Shown here: positions 42,978 to 49,929 of the stretch, piece by piece
Position numbering within the stretch: position 1 is the first letter of the stretch
Layout: each line of letters opens with the position of its first letter
The notes under the pieces: generated by a model
The model's input: only the letters and a program-made list of their open reading frames with translations
Told to the model about the DNA's origin: nothing
The model's database searches: none
Assembly (NCBI GenBank): GCA_017347485.1
Contig: AP021857.1
Coordinates: forward strand, 2,461,390-2,525,389
DNA from: Candidatus Desulfobacillus denitrificans
GTDB taxonomy: Bacteria; Pseudomonadota; Gammaproteobacteria; Burkholderiales; Rhodocyclaceae
DNA: 64,000 nucleotides
Direction of reading: 5' to 3'
Position numbers and translations under genes: made by a program

Positions 42978-43901
42978 TCACCATTTGATGTTGCGGCGGA
43001 TGCGCAGCCGCAGCCAGATGGCCAGGCCGTTCATCGCCAGGGTCATGAAAACGAGGATGAAGCCGGCCGCGGCGGCGTTCGCCTGGAAGGCCGGGTCGGG
43101 GCGCGAGGTCCAGTTGAAGATCTGGATCGGCATCACCGTGAAGGGCGACATCAGCCATTCGAAATTGAGGAACGGGAATTCCGTCCCCACCGGCGAGGGC
43201 GGCAGGAAGGCGATGAAGGTCAGCGCGCCCACCGTGATGATGGGCGCCGTCTCGCCGATGGCGCGCGCCATGCCGATGATGACGCCCGTCAGGATGCCGC
43301 CGGTCGAGTACGGCAGGATGTGGCCCTGCACCACCTGCCATTTCGTCGCCCCCAGCGCGTAGGCCGCCTCGCGGATGGCGCCGGGGATGGCGCGGATCGC
43401 CTCGCGCGTGGCGACGATCACCACCGGCAGGATCAGCAACGCCAGTGTCAGGCCGGCGGTGGCCACCGACTGGCCGAGGCCGAACTGGTAGACGAACAGC
43501 CCCAGGGCCAGCAGGCCGTACACGATGGAAGGCACGCCGGCCAGGTTGCCGATGTTGATCTCGATGACGTCGGTCACCCAGTTGCGCGGCGCGTACTCCT
43601 CGAGGTAGATGCCCGAGGCGACGCCCAGCGGCACCGCCACCACGGCGGTAACCAGCATCACCATCGTCGAGCCGACCCAGGCCGAGAGGATGCCGGCCTG
43701 GCCGGCGCGGCGCGACGGGAAATTCGTGAAGAAGTCCGGCGTCAGGCGGGCATAACCGTCGATCAGCATGTCCACGAACAGCGCGGCGAAGGTGAGCAGC
43801 CCCACCGACAGGCAGAGCAGGCCGACCACGCCGAAGACCACGTCCCAGCGCTTGTGGCGCGCAATCAGCGCGCGGAGTTCGGCGGCGTCCTGGCGCATCA
43901 T
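42978..43901 (-). CDS. pstA: Phosphate ABC transporter permease PstA
   Basis: A 307-residue permease with six helices and the BPD_transp_1 EAA loop (REAAYALGATKWQVVQGHIL), preceded by ATREAIRAIP. It forms the channel with PstC. A GC-rich intergenic repeat separates it from pstC. Confidence 0.94.
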   Translation of the reverse strand: MMRQDAAELRALIARHKRWDVVFGVVGLLCLSVGLLTFAALFVDMLIDGYARLTPDFFTNFPSRRAGQAGILSAWVGSTMVMLVTAVVAVPLGVASGIYLEEYAPRNWVTDVIEINIGNLAGVPSIVYGLLALGLFVYQFGLGQSVATAGLTLALLILPVVIVATREAIRAIPGAIREAAYALGATKWQVVQGHILPYSTGGILTGVIIGMARAIGETAPIITVGALTFIAFLPPSPVGTEFPFLNFEWLMSPFTVMPIQIFNWTSRPDPAFQANAAAAGFILVFMTLAMNGLAIWLRLRIRRNIKW

Positions 43902-43917
43902 CAGCAGTGCCCGCCCG

Positions 43918-43980
43918 GCCGCCCGAAGGGCACTGAGCGCCCCCGCGGGGGGCAGCGAACGAAGTGAGCGTGGGGGCCCA
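43918..43980. repeat. GC-rich intergenic repeat between pstC and pstA
   Basis: The sequence CGCCCCCGCGGGGGG, then CAGCGAACGAAGTGAGCGTG and GGGGCCC, fills the gap. Units of the form GGGGGCAGCGAACGAAGTGA are, from general knowledge, common between genes in Burkholderiales and Rhodocyclales. It can fold and might tune the relative expression of pstC and pstA. No second copy was found in this window. Confidence 0.55.
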
Positions 43981-44937
43981 TCAATACGTCTCCCGGTAAC
44001 GCTTGCGCAACCAGTAGCCGAGGATGTTGAACAGCAGGGTGATCAGCATCAGCGTGAGGCCGGCGGCGAAGAGGGTCTGGTAGCCGACGCTGCCGTGCGG
44101 CAGGTCGCCCAGCGCCACCTGCACGATGAAGGCGGTGATGGTGGCCGCCGGCTCGAGCGGGTTCCAGGTCAGGTTCGGCTGCATGCCGGCGGCGACGGCG
44201 AGGATCATGGTCTCGCCCACGGCGCGCGAGATGCCGAGGATGTAGGCGGCCAACAGGCCGGAAAAGGCCGCCGGCACCACCACCTTGACCGCGGTCTGGA
44301 AGCGCGTGGCACCCATGGCGCAGGAGCCCTCGCGCAGGCTCATCGGCACGGCGCGCATGGCGTCCTCGGCGATCGAGCTCACCGTCGGGATGATCATGAT
44401 GCCCATCACGATGCCGGCCGAGAGCAGGTTGAAGCCGGGCAGTTCCGGGATCAGCTTCTGCAGCAGCGGCGTGACGAAGAGCAGCGCGAAGTAGCCGTAC
44501 ACGATGGTCGGCACGCCGGAGAGCAGCTCCAGCATCGGCTTGACCGTCTCGCGCAAGCGCGGCCCGGCGAACTCGGAGAGGTAGATGGCGATGACGGTGC
44601 CGAGCGGGATCGCCACCGCCAGCGCCACGCCCGAGCTGACCAGGGTGCCGGAGAGCAGCACGACGATGCCGAAGTGGGCATCGTCGAAAAGCGGCGTCCA
44701 TTGCGTGTCGGTGAGGAAGTCCCACAGCGGCACGTGACGGAAGAACACCAGCGATTCCGACACCAGGATGTAGACAATGCCCAGCGTCGTGAACACCGAG
44801 ACCAGCGCCGCCAGCAGGAGGACCGATTCGATGACCCGTTCCTTCAGGTGGCGCGCCCGGCGGTGCGCCAGGCGGCCCGCAGCGGGTCCGTCATTCCCGC
44901 GAAGGCGGGAATCCATGGCCTCGGTGCCGGCCGACAT
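43981..44937 (-). CDS. pstC: Phosphate ABC transporter permease PstC
   Basis: A 318-residue permease with six helices, an extended periplasmic loop (FFRHVPLWDFLTDTQWTPLF) and the EAA loop (REGSCAMGATRFQTAVKVVV). ATG 44937 overlaps the pstS stop (ATGA). Residues 8-17 (MDSRLRGNDG) are a translated dRS3-like repeat at 44893-44912, so the cytoplasmic N-terminus has been altered by repeat insertion while the frame stayed open. Confidence 0.93.
   Translation of the reverse strand: MSAGTEAMDSRLRGNDGPAAGRLAHRRARHLKERVIESVLLLAALVSVFTTLGIVYILVSESLVFFRHVPLWDFLTDTQWTPLFDDAHFGIVVLLSGTLVSSGVALAVAIPLGTVIAIYLSEFAGPRLRETVKPMLELLSGVPTIVYGYFALLFVTPLLQKLIPELPGFNLLSAGIVMGIMIIPTVSSIAEDAMRAVPMSLREGSCAMGATRFQTAVKVVVPAAFSGLLAAYILGISRAVGETMILAVAAGMQPNLTWNPLEPAATITAFIVQVALGDLPHGSVGYQTLFAAGLTLMLITLLFNILGYWLRKRYRETY
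44893..44912. repeat. dRS3-like palindrome inside pstC
   Basis: ATTCCCGCGAAGGCGGGAAT, differing from the 15738 copy at one loop/stem-edge base, lies in the first 15 codons of pstC. Confidence 0.8.
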
Positions 44938-45938
44938 CAGAGCTTCGCTTCCCGCTTCATCAGCTCCTCGATGGTGATGCCGACCTCGGCATTGCCGCCG
45001 AAGACGGTGCCCAGCTTGCCCTTCTTCAGGTGCTCCAGGTTGCCGGTGTAGGCCTTCTCGGGCAGCCGCACGTACTTCACTTCCTTCGTCAGCTTGGCGC
45101 CGTGATTCATGTAGAACTCGACGAACTTCTTCACCTCGGCGCGCTGCCAGCCCTTCTCCGAGACATAGATGAAGATCGGGCGCGACAGCGGCTCGTAGGA
45201 GCCGTTGATGACGTTGTCCATGGAGGGCACCACCGCCTTGCCCTTCGGATTCACCACCGGCACCGCCTTCAGCTTGCCGGTGTTCTCGGCGTAGTAGGCG
45301 TAGCCGAAGTAGCCGAGCGCGTTGGCGTCCTGCGTCACGCCCTGCACCAGCACGTTGTCGTCCTCCGAGGCGGTGTAGTCGCCGCGGCTGGATTTCGCCT
45401 TGCCGACGACGGCTTCGGTGAAGTAGTCGAAGGTGCCCGAATCGGAGCCGGCGCCGAACAGTTTGATGGGCGCATCCGGCCAGGCCGGATTCACCTGGTT
45501 CCAGCGCGTCACCTTGCCCTGCGCGCCCGGCTCCCACAGCTTCTTCAATTCCTCCACCGTCATCTGCTTGATGAAGGCGTTCTTCGGGTTGATGACCACG
45601 GTCAGCGCGTCGAAGGCGACCGGCAGCTCGAAGTACCTGATGCCGGCGGCGGCGCAGGCCTCCATCTCCTTCTTCAGGATCGGGCGCGAGGCGTCGGCAA
45701 TGTCGATCTCGCCGCGGCAGAACTTCTTGAAGCCGCCGCCCGTGCCGGAAATGCCGACGGTGACCTTGACGGCGTTCTTCTCCGCCTTCTGGAATTCCTC
45801 GGCGACCGCCTCGGTGATCGGATATACGGTGGATGAGCCGTCGATCCTGACGACGTTGGATTGGGCCTGAACCACCCCCGCGGCCACCAGGCCGAGGACC
45901 AGCGCCGGCACCGCGCGCCTGAAATGCTTCTCTACCAT
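44937..45938 (-). CDS. pstS: Phosphate-binding protein PstS
   Basis: A 333-residue periplasmic protein: signal peptide ending near VVQA, then VRIDGSSTVYPITEAVAEEF and SGTGGGFKKFCRGEIDIADASRPI-type phosphate loops, and GSDSGTFDYFTEAVV. AAAAGGAG precedes the ATG. It is the first gene of the pst-pho operon, directly behind a Pho box. Confidence 0.95.
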   Translation of the reverse strand: MVEKHFRRAVPALVLGLVAAGVVQAQSNVVRIDGSSTVYPITEAVAEEFQKAEKNAVKVTVGISGTGGGFKKFCRGEIDIADASRPILKKEMEACAAAGIRYFELPVAFDALTVVINPKNAFIKQMTVEELKKLWEPGAQGKVTRWNQVNPAWPDAPIKLFGAGSDSGTFDYFTEAVVGKAKSSRGDYTASEDDNVLVQGVTQDANALGYFGYAYYAENTGKLKAVPVVNPKGKAVVPSMDNVINGSYEPLSRPIFIYVSEKGWQRAEVKKFVEFYMNHGAKLTKEVKYVRLPEKAYTGNLEHLKKGKLGTVFGGNAEVGITIEELMKREAKL

Positions 45939-45973
45939 GTCTTCGCTCCTTTTCTGTGAATGCGGAGCGAAGT

Positions 45974-46004
45974 TTATTAAGTCAATGTGACAGGAATGTT
46001 ACGG
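45974..46004 (-). promoter_or_regulatory. Pho box and promoter of the pst-pho operon
   Basis: Minus strand CCGTAAC ATTC CTGTCAC (46004-45987), two 7-bp direct repeats spaced by 4 bp, close to the PhoB consensus CTGTCAT-N4-CTGTCAC. A TAATAA -10-like element follows at 45979-45974. It lies about 50 bp before pstS. Confidence 0.8.
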
Positions 46005-46071
46005 CCGGGATGTGGCCGATTTCGATATTGCAGGGCGTTGCCTCCTTGCCAGCAGCGACCCGCTTTGATTA

Positions 46072-46085
46072 CAATGCATGCATTG
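46072..46085. promoter_or_regulatory. Palindromic operator of the FitAB-type pair
   Basis: CAATGCATGCATTG is a perfect 14-bp palindrome 20 bp before the antitoxin ATG, where FitA/VapB-type antitoxins usually bind to autoregulate. Confidence 0.65.
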
Positions 46086-46105
46086 CAATCATGCCAGGAA
46101 ATGTC

Positions 46106-46351
46106 ATGGCCAATCTGACGATCCGCAATCTGGACGACGAACTCAAGAGCCTGCTGCGCCAGCAGGCGGCCCGACACGGCTGCTCCATGGAACAGGAGGC
46201 GCGCGACATCCTGCGCCGGGCCGTGCAAACGCAGGCCGCCGGGCCGGACTTCGCGCAACGGATACACCGGCGGTTCGCCGGCCTGAAGGCCGACGCCCTG
46301 CCGATCCCGAAGCGGCGCGCCGCACGCCTTCCGCCGGCGCCGAAAGCGTGA
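46106..46351 (+). CDS. FitA/VapB-like ribbon-helix-helix antitoxin
   Basis: An 81-residue protein starting MANLTIRNLDDELKSLLRQQ and AARHGCSMEQEARDILRRAV, a ribbon-helix-helix DNA-binding fold, with a basic/proline tail (IPKRRAARLPPAP) that would bind the toxin. ATG 46106 with AGGAA upstream is preferred to ATG 46091. The toxin starts 2 bp after the stop. Confidence 0.82.
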   Translation: MANLTIRNLDDELKSLLRQQAARHGCSMEQEARDILRRAVQTQAAGPDFAQRIHRRFAGLKADALPIPKRRAARLPPAPKA

Positions 46352-46353
46352 TC

Positions 46354-46779
46354 ATGGGCGGCATCCTGCTCGACACCAATGTGCTATCCGAACTCATGCG
46401 GGCAAAGCCGGCGGCCGAGGTGCTGGACTGGTTCTGCCGGCAGACGAAGGCGACCTATTTCATCAGCGCCGTCACCCGCGCCGAAATCCTTCTGGGCATC
46501 GCGCTGCTGCCGGCCGGCAAGCGCCGCAACGGCCTGGCATCGGCGGCCGAGCAGATGTTCAACGAAGACTTCGCCGGAAGCACCCTGCCGTTCGACAGCT
46601 TCTGCGCAGCCGAGTACGCGCTGCTCGTGGCCGCGCGCATCCGCGGTGGACAGGCCATCTCCACGGAGGATGCGCAGATCGCCGCGACGGCATTGCGTCA
46701 CAACCTGACCCTGGCCACCCGCAACGGCAAGGACTTCAAGAACGTTGCCGGACTGGCTGTAGCCAACCCCTGGGCGTGA
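46354..46779 (+). CDS. FitB/VapC-like PIN-domain toxin
   Basis: A 141-residue PIN-domain RNase: ILLDTNVLSELM (Asp), VTRAEILLGIALL (Glu), STEDAQIAATA (Asp) and ATRNGKDFKNV. These match the FitB/VapC subfamily. It looks intact. GTG at 46348 is an alternative start overlapping the antitoxin stop. Its own stop overlaps the start of the next small gene. Confidence 0.83.
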   Translation: MGGILLDTNVLSELMRAKPAAEVLDWFCRQTKATYFISAVTRAEILLGIALLPAGKRRNGLASAAEQMFNEDFAGSTLPFDSFCAAEYALLVAARIRGGQAISTEDAQIAATALRHNLTLATRNGKDFKNVAGLAVANPWA

Positions 46780-46961
46780 GTGGTTTCGTGCATCCGATCG
46801 ACACCACGCGCCTCGACCACTCCCACCGGCTGGAGCGCGAGCGCATTCACCGGCTGCTGCTCGACGAGGCCGCAAAGGGATTAGCCGACGTCGCCGCCGG
46901 CCGGGTGAAGAACGCCCGCCAAGCGATCCGGAAGCACAAGCGCGAGCGGGCGAAGGCATAA
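46776..46961 (+). CDS. Small antitoxin-like protein
   Basis: A 61-residue protein with GTG start overlapping the PIN toxin stop (GTGA). Sequence HSHRLERERIHRLLLDEAAK and GRVKNARQAIRKHKRERAKA is helical and strongly basic at the end. No family is recognised with confidence; because a ParE/RelE-type fragment follows directly, it is probably the antitoxin of a decayed pair. Confidence 0.5.
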   Translation: MSGFVHPIDTTRLDHSHRLERERIHRLLLDEAAKGLADVAAGRVKNARQAIRKHKRERAKA

Positions 46962-46971
46962 CCGTCGCGAC

Positions 46972-47175
46972 ATGCCAGAAAACGGGCACCCGTCAGGCTG
47001 CCGCGAGTCTCGCGCCTTCCTCACCGAACCCGAAGCGCCGCCGATGGTGATCTGCGCGAGTATCGCACCGGCGACTACCTGATCCTCTATGCCCTGATCC
47101 GGGAAACCGCCATCCTCCTCTCCATCAAGCACCATCGCCAGTTGTCATTCGACCTGGAGAAACACTGGCCATAGC
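46972..47175 (+). pseudogene. ParE/RelE-type toxin remnant
   Basis: The last 45 codons (from about 47038) read DGDLREYRTGDYLILYALIR, ETAILLSIKHHRQLSFDL and EKHWP with a stop at 47173-47175, the C-terminal half of a ParE/RelE toxin. Upstream, the frame does not continue into a plausible N-terminus, so the gene is shifted or truncated. Confidence 0.6.
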
Positions 47176-47194
47176 CGCCCGCGGCGAAGCTCGC

Positions 47195-47293
47195 CGTGCC
47201 GCGGGGACTGACTTTTCGGAAAGGGCGTTGTTCGGCCTTATGCGGATATCCGCATAAGGCCGATTACGTAATAGTCAGTCCCCACGGCACGGC
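47195..47293. mobile_element. Complete palindromic MITE/REP-like element
   Basis: A 99-bp element. Outer arms 47195-47214 (CCGTGCCGCGGGGACTGACT) and 47274-47293 are inverted copies matching at 19 of 20 bases. The centre holds a perfect 32-bp palindrome (47233-47264, half CGGCCTTATGCGGAT). Single arms recur through the window as the AGTCAGTCCC repeat. No ORF is inside, so it would need an enzyme from elsewhere to move. Confidence 0.7.
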
Positions 47294-47351
47294 AAGACGC
47301 CGCTGCTCCTGGACCGCATGCTTGAATAGCGCCAGCAATACAGGCTGGCGG

Positions 47352-47402
47352 ATTCCCGCTTGCGCGGGAATGACGGGCGGTCTGCTCGGCCGGGTGGCTG
47401 CC
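47352..47402. repeat. dRS3-like repeat, extended copy
   Basis: ATTCCCGCTTGCGCGGGAAT (47352-47371) followed by GACGGGCGGTCTGCTCGGCC. The copy at 48229 shares both the palindrome and this trailing part, so the repeat unit is about 50 bp. Confidence 0.75.
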
Positions 47403-47441
47403 AGTTATCCTCACCAAGTCGATGAAATGCCTCGAACTCCG

Positions 47442-47466
47442 CCGTATTGCAGTGACTGACTTTTCG
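47442..47466 (-). repeat. Dispersed AGTCAGTCCC repeat, degenerate
   Basis: CCGTATTGCAGTGACTGACT then TTTCG. The 3' half matches the left arm of the complete element; the 5' half is diverged. Confidence 0.5.
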
Positions 47467-47480
47467 CCAGTGTTTTCCGG

Positions 47481-47816
47481 CTACGCTGCCACCAGCACCG
47501 ACACCAGGCCGGAAGCGCGATTCGCCGACTTCGGCCGAATGACGATTTCCACGTCTCTGTCGAGCTGGGTGATGAAATGCAGCAGGCGCTCCGAGGAAAA
47601 GCGCTTGAGCTTGTAGTGGCGCAGTTCGGAGACATGGGGCTGGGGAATGCCGAAGATTTCGGCGACGGCCGCCTGCGTCAGCCTGCGTTCCTTGATCAGG
47701 TCGTTGAGCCGCATGGCCAGTTGCACGCGCAGCTTGCGCTCGCCCGCGTCGGCGAACCCAAGGTCCCGGAACACGTCGCCGGTCCCGACCTCAACCTTTT
47801 CAGCTTTCTTTGCCAT
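47481..47816 (-). CDS. XRE-family HigA-type antitoxin
   Basis: A 111-residue protein with an XRE helix-turn-helix (LTQAAVAEIFGIPQPHVSEL) in the middle and the FSSERLLHFITQLDRDVEIV segment seen in antitoxins paired with Gp49-like HigB toxins. Its start overlaps the 3' end of the toxin gene by 17 bp (toxin first, antitoxin second, the HigBA order). It looks intact. Confidence 0.82.
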   Translation of the reverse strand: MAKKAEKVEVGTGDVFRDLGFADAGERKLRVQLAMRLNDLIKERRLTQAAVAEIFGIPQPHVSELRHYKLKRFSSERLLHFITQLDRDVEIVIRPKSANRASGLVSVLVAA

Positions 47817-48177
47817 AGCGCACCTCGTAATCCTTTTTCGCCGCTTTCAATCGCTCATGGATGAGCTCGACATCCATCTTCGCGGTGCGAATACCCGACG
47901 GCGATTTCTACTGGAAACAGTGCAGGACATAAATCGCCCTGGCGAATCGCACAGTGTAGGCAACGCGATAAGTATCGCCGCGAAAGTCCTCCACCAGTTC
48001 GAACACGCCTGGACCTTCGCCCTTCCACGGCTTTGCTGCGGGCGGTTGGCCGCCCGCCTGCACCACGCCGAGTTGATAACCCACGTCATCCACCACCGCC
48101 TCGGGAAAACCCAGGAAGTCGCGCTTGGCGGAACCCACCCAATACAGGGGGCGCTCCGTTCGTGACGATGCGGTCAT
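47800..48177 (-). pseudogene. HigB/Gp49-like toxin with in-frame amber stop
   Basis: From ATG 48177: PLYWVGSAKRDFLGFPEAVV, DVGYQLGVVQAGG, FRGDTYRVAYTVRFARAIYV, LHCFQ, then TAG at codon 90 (47910-47908), after which the same frame continues KSPSGIRTAKMDVELIHERL, KAAKKDYEVRYGKES to TGA at 47800. Relatives have FQKKS at this point, so AAG to TAG is the likely change. The toxin is probably inactivated by truncation of its C-terminal helix. Confidence 0.75.
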
Positions 48178-48187
48178 GGCCCAGCAG

Positions 48188-48205
48188 TATACCGTATTGG
48201 GTATA
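48188..48205 (-). promoter_or_regulatory. Operator of the HigBA-type pair
   Basis: TATACC GTATTG GGTATA, a perfect 6-bp inverted repeat, lies 11 bp before the toxin ATG; typical of HigA autoregulation. Confidence 0.6.
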
Positions 48206-48228
48206 TGCTGCAAGCAGGCAGTTTGTGG

Positions 48229-48270
48229 ATTCCCGCTTGCGCGGGAATGACGGACAGTCTGCTCAGCCGG
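48229..48270. repeat. dRS3-like repeat, extended copy
   Basis: ATTCCCGCTTGCGCGGGAAT (48229-48248) followed by GACGGACAGTCTGCTCAGCC, like the copy at 47352. It overlaps the 3' end of the bacteriohemerythrin gene and probably supplies its last codons (QPAG, stop). Confidence 0.75.
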
Positions 48271-48664
48271 CCGGCTGCGCGAGGAAGGGGCGCTGCGTTT
48301 TGGCGGAGCCGAGGATGTGGCCGGTCCACCACAGGGCGAGGAAGGTCTGCAGCTCGTCCTTGTCGAAATTTTCCGTGGTGGCGATGTCGGCGGCGAGGTA
48401 GTCGAATTCCTCGCGTTCGTGCCGGTAGGCTTCGAGATCGGGATAGCCGGCTTTCGCGAGCAGCGCCTCCTCGGCGGCGAAGTGCTCGCGCGAGAGGGCC
48501 ATCAGCTCCTCGAAGAGCCGGCGGAAGGTCTTGCCGGCCTCCGCGCCGGTCTCGGCGAGGCAGTCGGCGAGGGCATTGCAGTGCGCGAGGAGGTCGCGGT
48601 GCTGTGCGTCGAGGGTGTCATTGCCCACGCCGAGGCGCGGGTCCCATTGCGTGCGGTTGGCCAT
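48263..48664 (-). CDS. Bacteriohemerythrin
   Basis: A 133-residue four-helix O2-binding di-iron protein: first His in DTLDAQHRDLLAHCNAL, SREHFAAEEALLAKAGYP (H...E), RHEREEFD and WWTGHILGSAKTQRPF. It may sense, store or deliver oxygen. It is the last gene of the cytochrome/NrfD/FeS operon, 2 bp after the small protein gene. A dRS3-like repeat overlaps its 3' end. Confidence 0.88.
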   Translation of the reverse strand: MANRTQWDPRLGVGNDTLDAQHRDLLAHCNALADCLAETGAEAGKTFRRLFEELMALSREHFAAEEALLAKAGYPDLEAYRHEREEFDYLAADIATTENFDKDELQTFLALWWTGHILGSAKTQRPFLAQPAG

Positions 48665-48666
48665 GG

Positions 48667-49089
48667 CTAGAATCCGAGCGACTCGACGACGACGACGAGG
48701 TCGGCAAAACTCGCGGCTTCGAGCTTCGCGGCCAGCGCGGCCTTGTCGAGGCCCTCGCATTCGAAGGCCGTCATGCGCACTTCGAAGGGCAGCTCGCGAA
48801 TCTCCAGCGGCGACATGAAGCCGATGTTGCAGAGGTGGACGATGCACCGGCGCTCCGGCTCCGAGAGTTCCAGGCCGTGGTGCTTCTGGATCTCGAGGTA
48901 GCGCTCGGCGGTGCGGTTGAGCTTGCCGCTGATCTCCATGGTGTTCTTCTGGCCGTCGGTGAGAATGGCCAGCGGCGGCCCGAAGAAGACCGGCGTCTTG
49001 CCGACGTGGCGCGTCTTTTCCTCGCGCGTCAGCGCCGGGGCGACCCACGCGGGGTCGCCCCTGGCCGGCTTTTCGGGTGCGTCAGGCAT
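48667..49089 (-). CDS. Unrecognised small protein of the redox operon
   Basis: A 140-residue soluble protein I do not recognise. It contains LTREEKTRHVGKTPVFFGPP, MEISGKLNRTAERYLEIQKH, ERRCIVHLCNIGFMSPLEIR and a C-terminal LVVVVESLGF. There is no signal peptide, and two Cys residues lie seven apart. ATG overlaps the cytochrome stop (ATGA), so it is strictly coupled to the electron-transfer genes and may be an accessory or maturation factor. Confidence 0.7.
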   Translation of the reverse strand: MPDAPEKPARGDPAWVAPALTREEKTRHVGKTPVFFGPPLAILTDGQKNTMEISGKLNRTAERYLEIQKHHGLELSEPERRCIVHLCNIGFMSPLEIRELPFEVRMTAFECEGLDKAALAAKLEAASFADLVVVVESLGF

Positions 49090-49919
49090 CAGTGCGGAAT
49101 CGGATGCAGCAGCTCGTGCTTGGCATCCTTCATGCCCTTCGGCAGCTGGGGCGAAGGCTCGGGTTGCAGCTGGACGAAGCCGCGGTTGCGCGCGCCGTCC
49201 TGCACGTTGTGCGGGTTGTGGCACTCGGTGCAGGTGAACCAGCGCTTCTTGCCGGTGCTGGTGAACTCGCCGATGCGCTTGCCGTGGATGCCGTCGCGCC
49301 AGTCGCGCAGCTTGTCGCCGTGGCACTTGCCGCAGAGGAGCTGCGGCTGGTCGAAGCTGACCGGGTCGCCGAAGTGGTCGACCAGCATGTTGCGCTTGGT
49401 GTTGTGGTGGCAGTCCATGCACCAGATGCGGCCGCGGCCGTGCTGGAAGTTGGCGAGGTCGGGCACCATCGCCTCCATGGTCGGGTTCGGCTTGGCCCGC
49501 TTGTCCTTCGGCAGTGTCGGCGGATTGAACTGGGGGCCGACGCCGTTGTGGCAGGCCGTGCCGCACATCGGCATCAGCGCCAGCTTCTCCGAGCGCGGCT
49601 TGACCACGGCATGCCCCTCGGGGAGCTTTTCCATCCCGGGCATCTTGCCCATCGGCACGGTGCCGTCGTAGGGGTCGCCGTACCAGAGCGCGGCGCCCGT
49701 CGTCGGCGAGCACTTGACGTTGGGCAGGCCGGGCTTGACCTCTTTCTGGGTGACCTCGGAAGCGCCCTTGCGGCTTTCGAAGCAGACCGGCGGCTCCTTC
49801 GCGGCTTCCGCCGGCGCTGCCGCCTGGGCCGGTTCGGCGGCCTTTTCCGCGGCGGAGACGGCGTAGAGCGTACTGCCGAGCAATGCTGCCGCCAATGTGT
49901 AGATAGCTAGTTTTTTCAT
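49089..49919 (-). CDS. Multihaem cytochrome c of a NrfD-type complex
   Basis: A 276-residue periplasmic cytochrome: signal peptide ending VSAA, an Ala-rich linker, then haem motifs CMDCH, CGKCH and CTECH, plus CGTACH, which has three residues between the cysteines (CX3CH). It thus carries three ordinary c-haems and possibly a fourth. HGRGRIWCMDCHHN resembles the haem proteins of CISM complexes (DsrJ/NrfB role). It lies upstream of the small protein and 10 bp after the nrfD-like gene. Confidence 0.85.
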   Translation of the reverse strand: MKKLAIYTLAAALLGSTLYAVSAAEKAAEPAQAAAPAEAAKEPPVCFESRKGASEVTQKEVKPGLPNVKCSPTTGAALWYGDPYDGTVPMGKMPGMEKLPEGHAVVKPRSEKLALMPMCGTACHNGVGPQFNPPTLPKDKRAKPNPTMEAMVPDLANFQHGRGRIWCMDCHHNTKRNMLVDHFGDPVSFDQPQLLCGKCHGDKLRDWRDGIHGKRIGEFTSTGKKRWFTCTECHNPHNVQDGARNRGFVQLQPEPSPQLPKGMKDAKHELLHPIPH

Positions 49920-49929
49920 GGTCGTTGCC

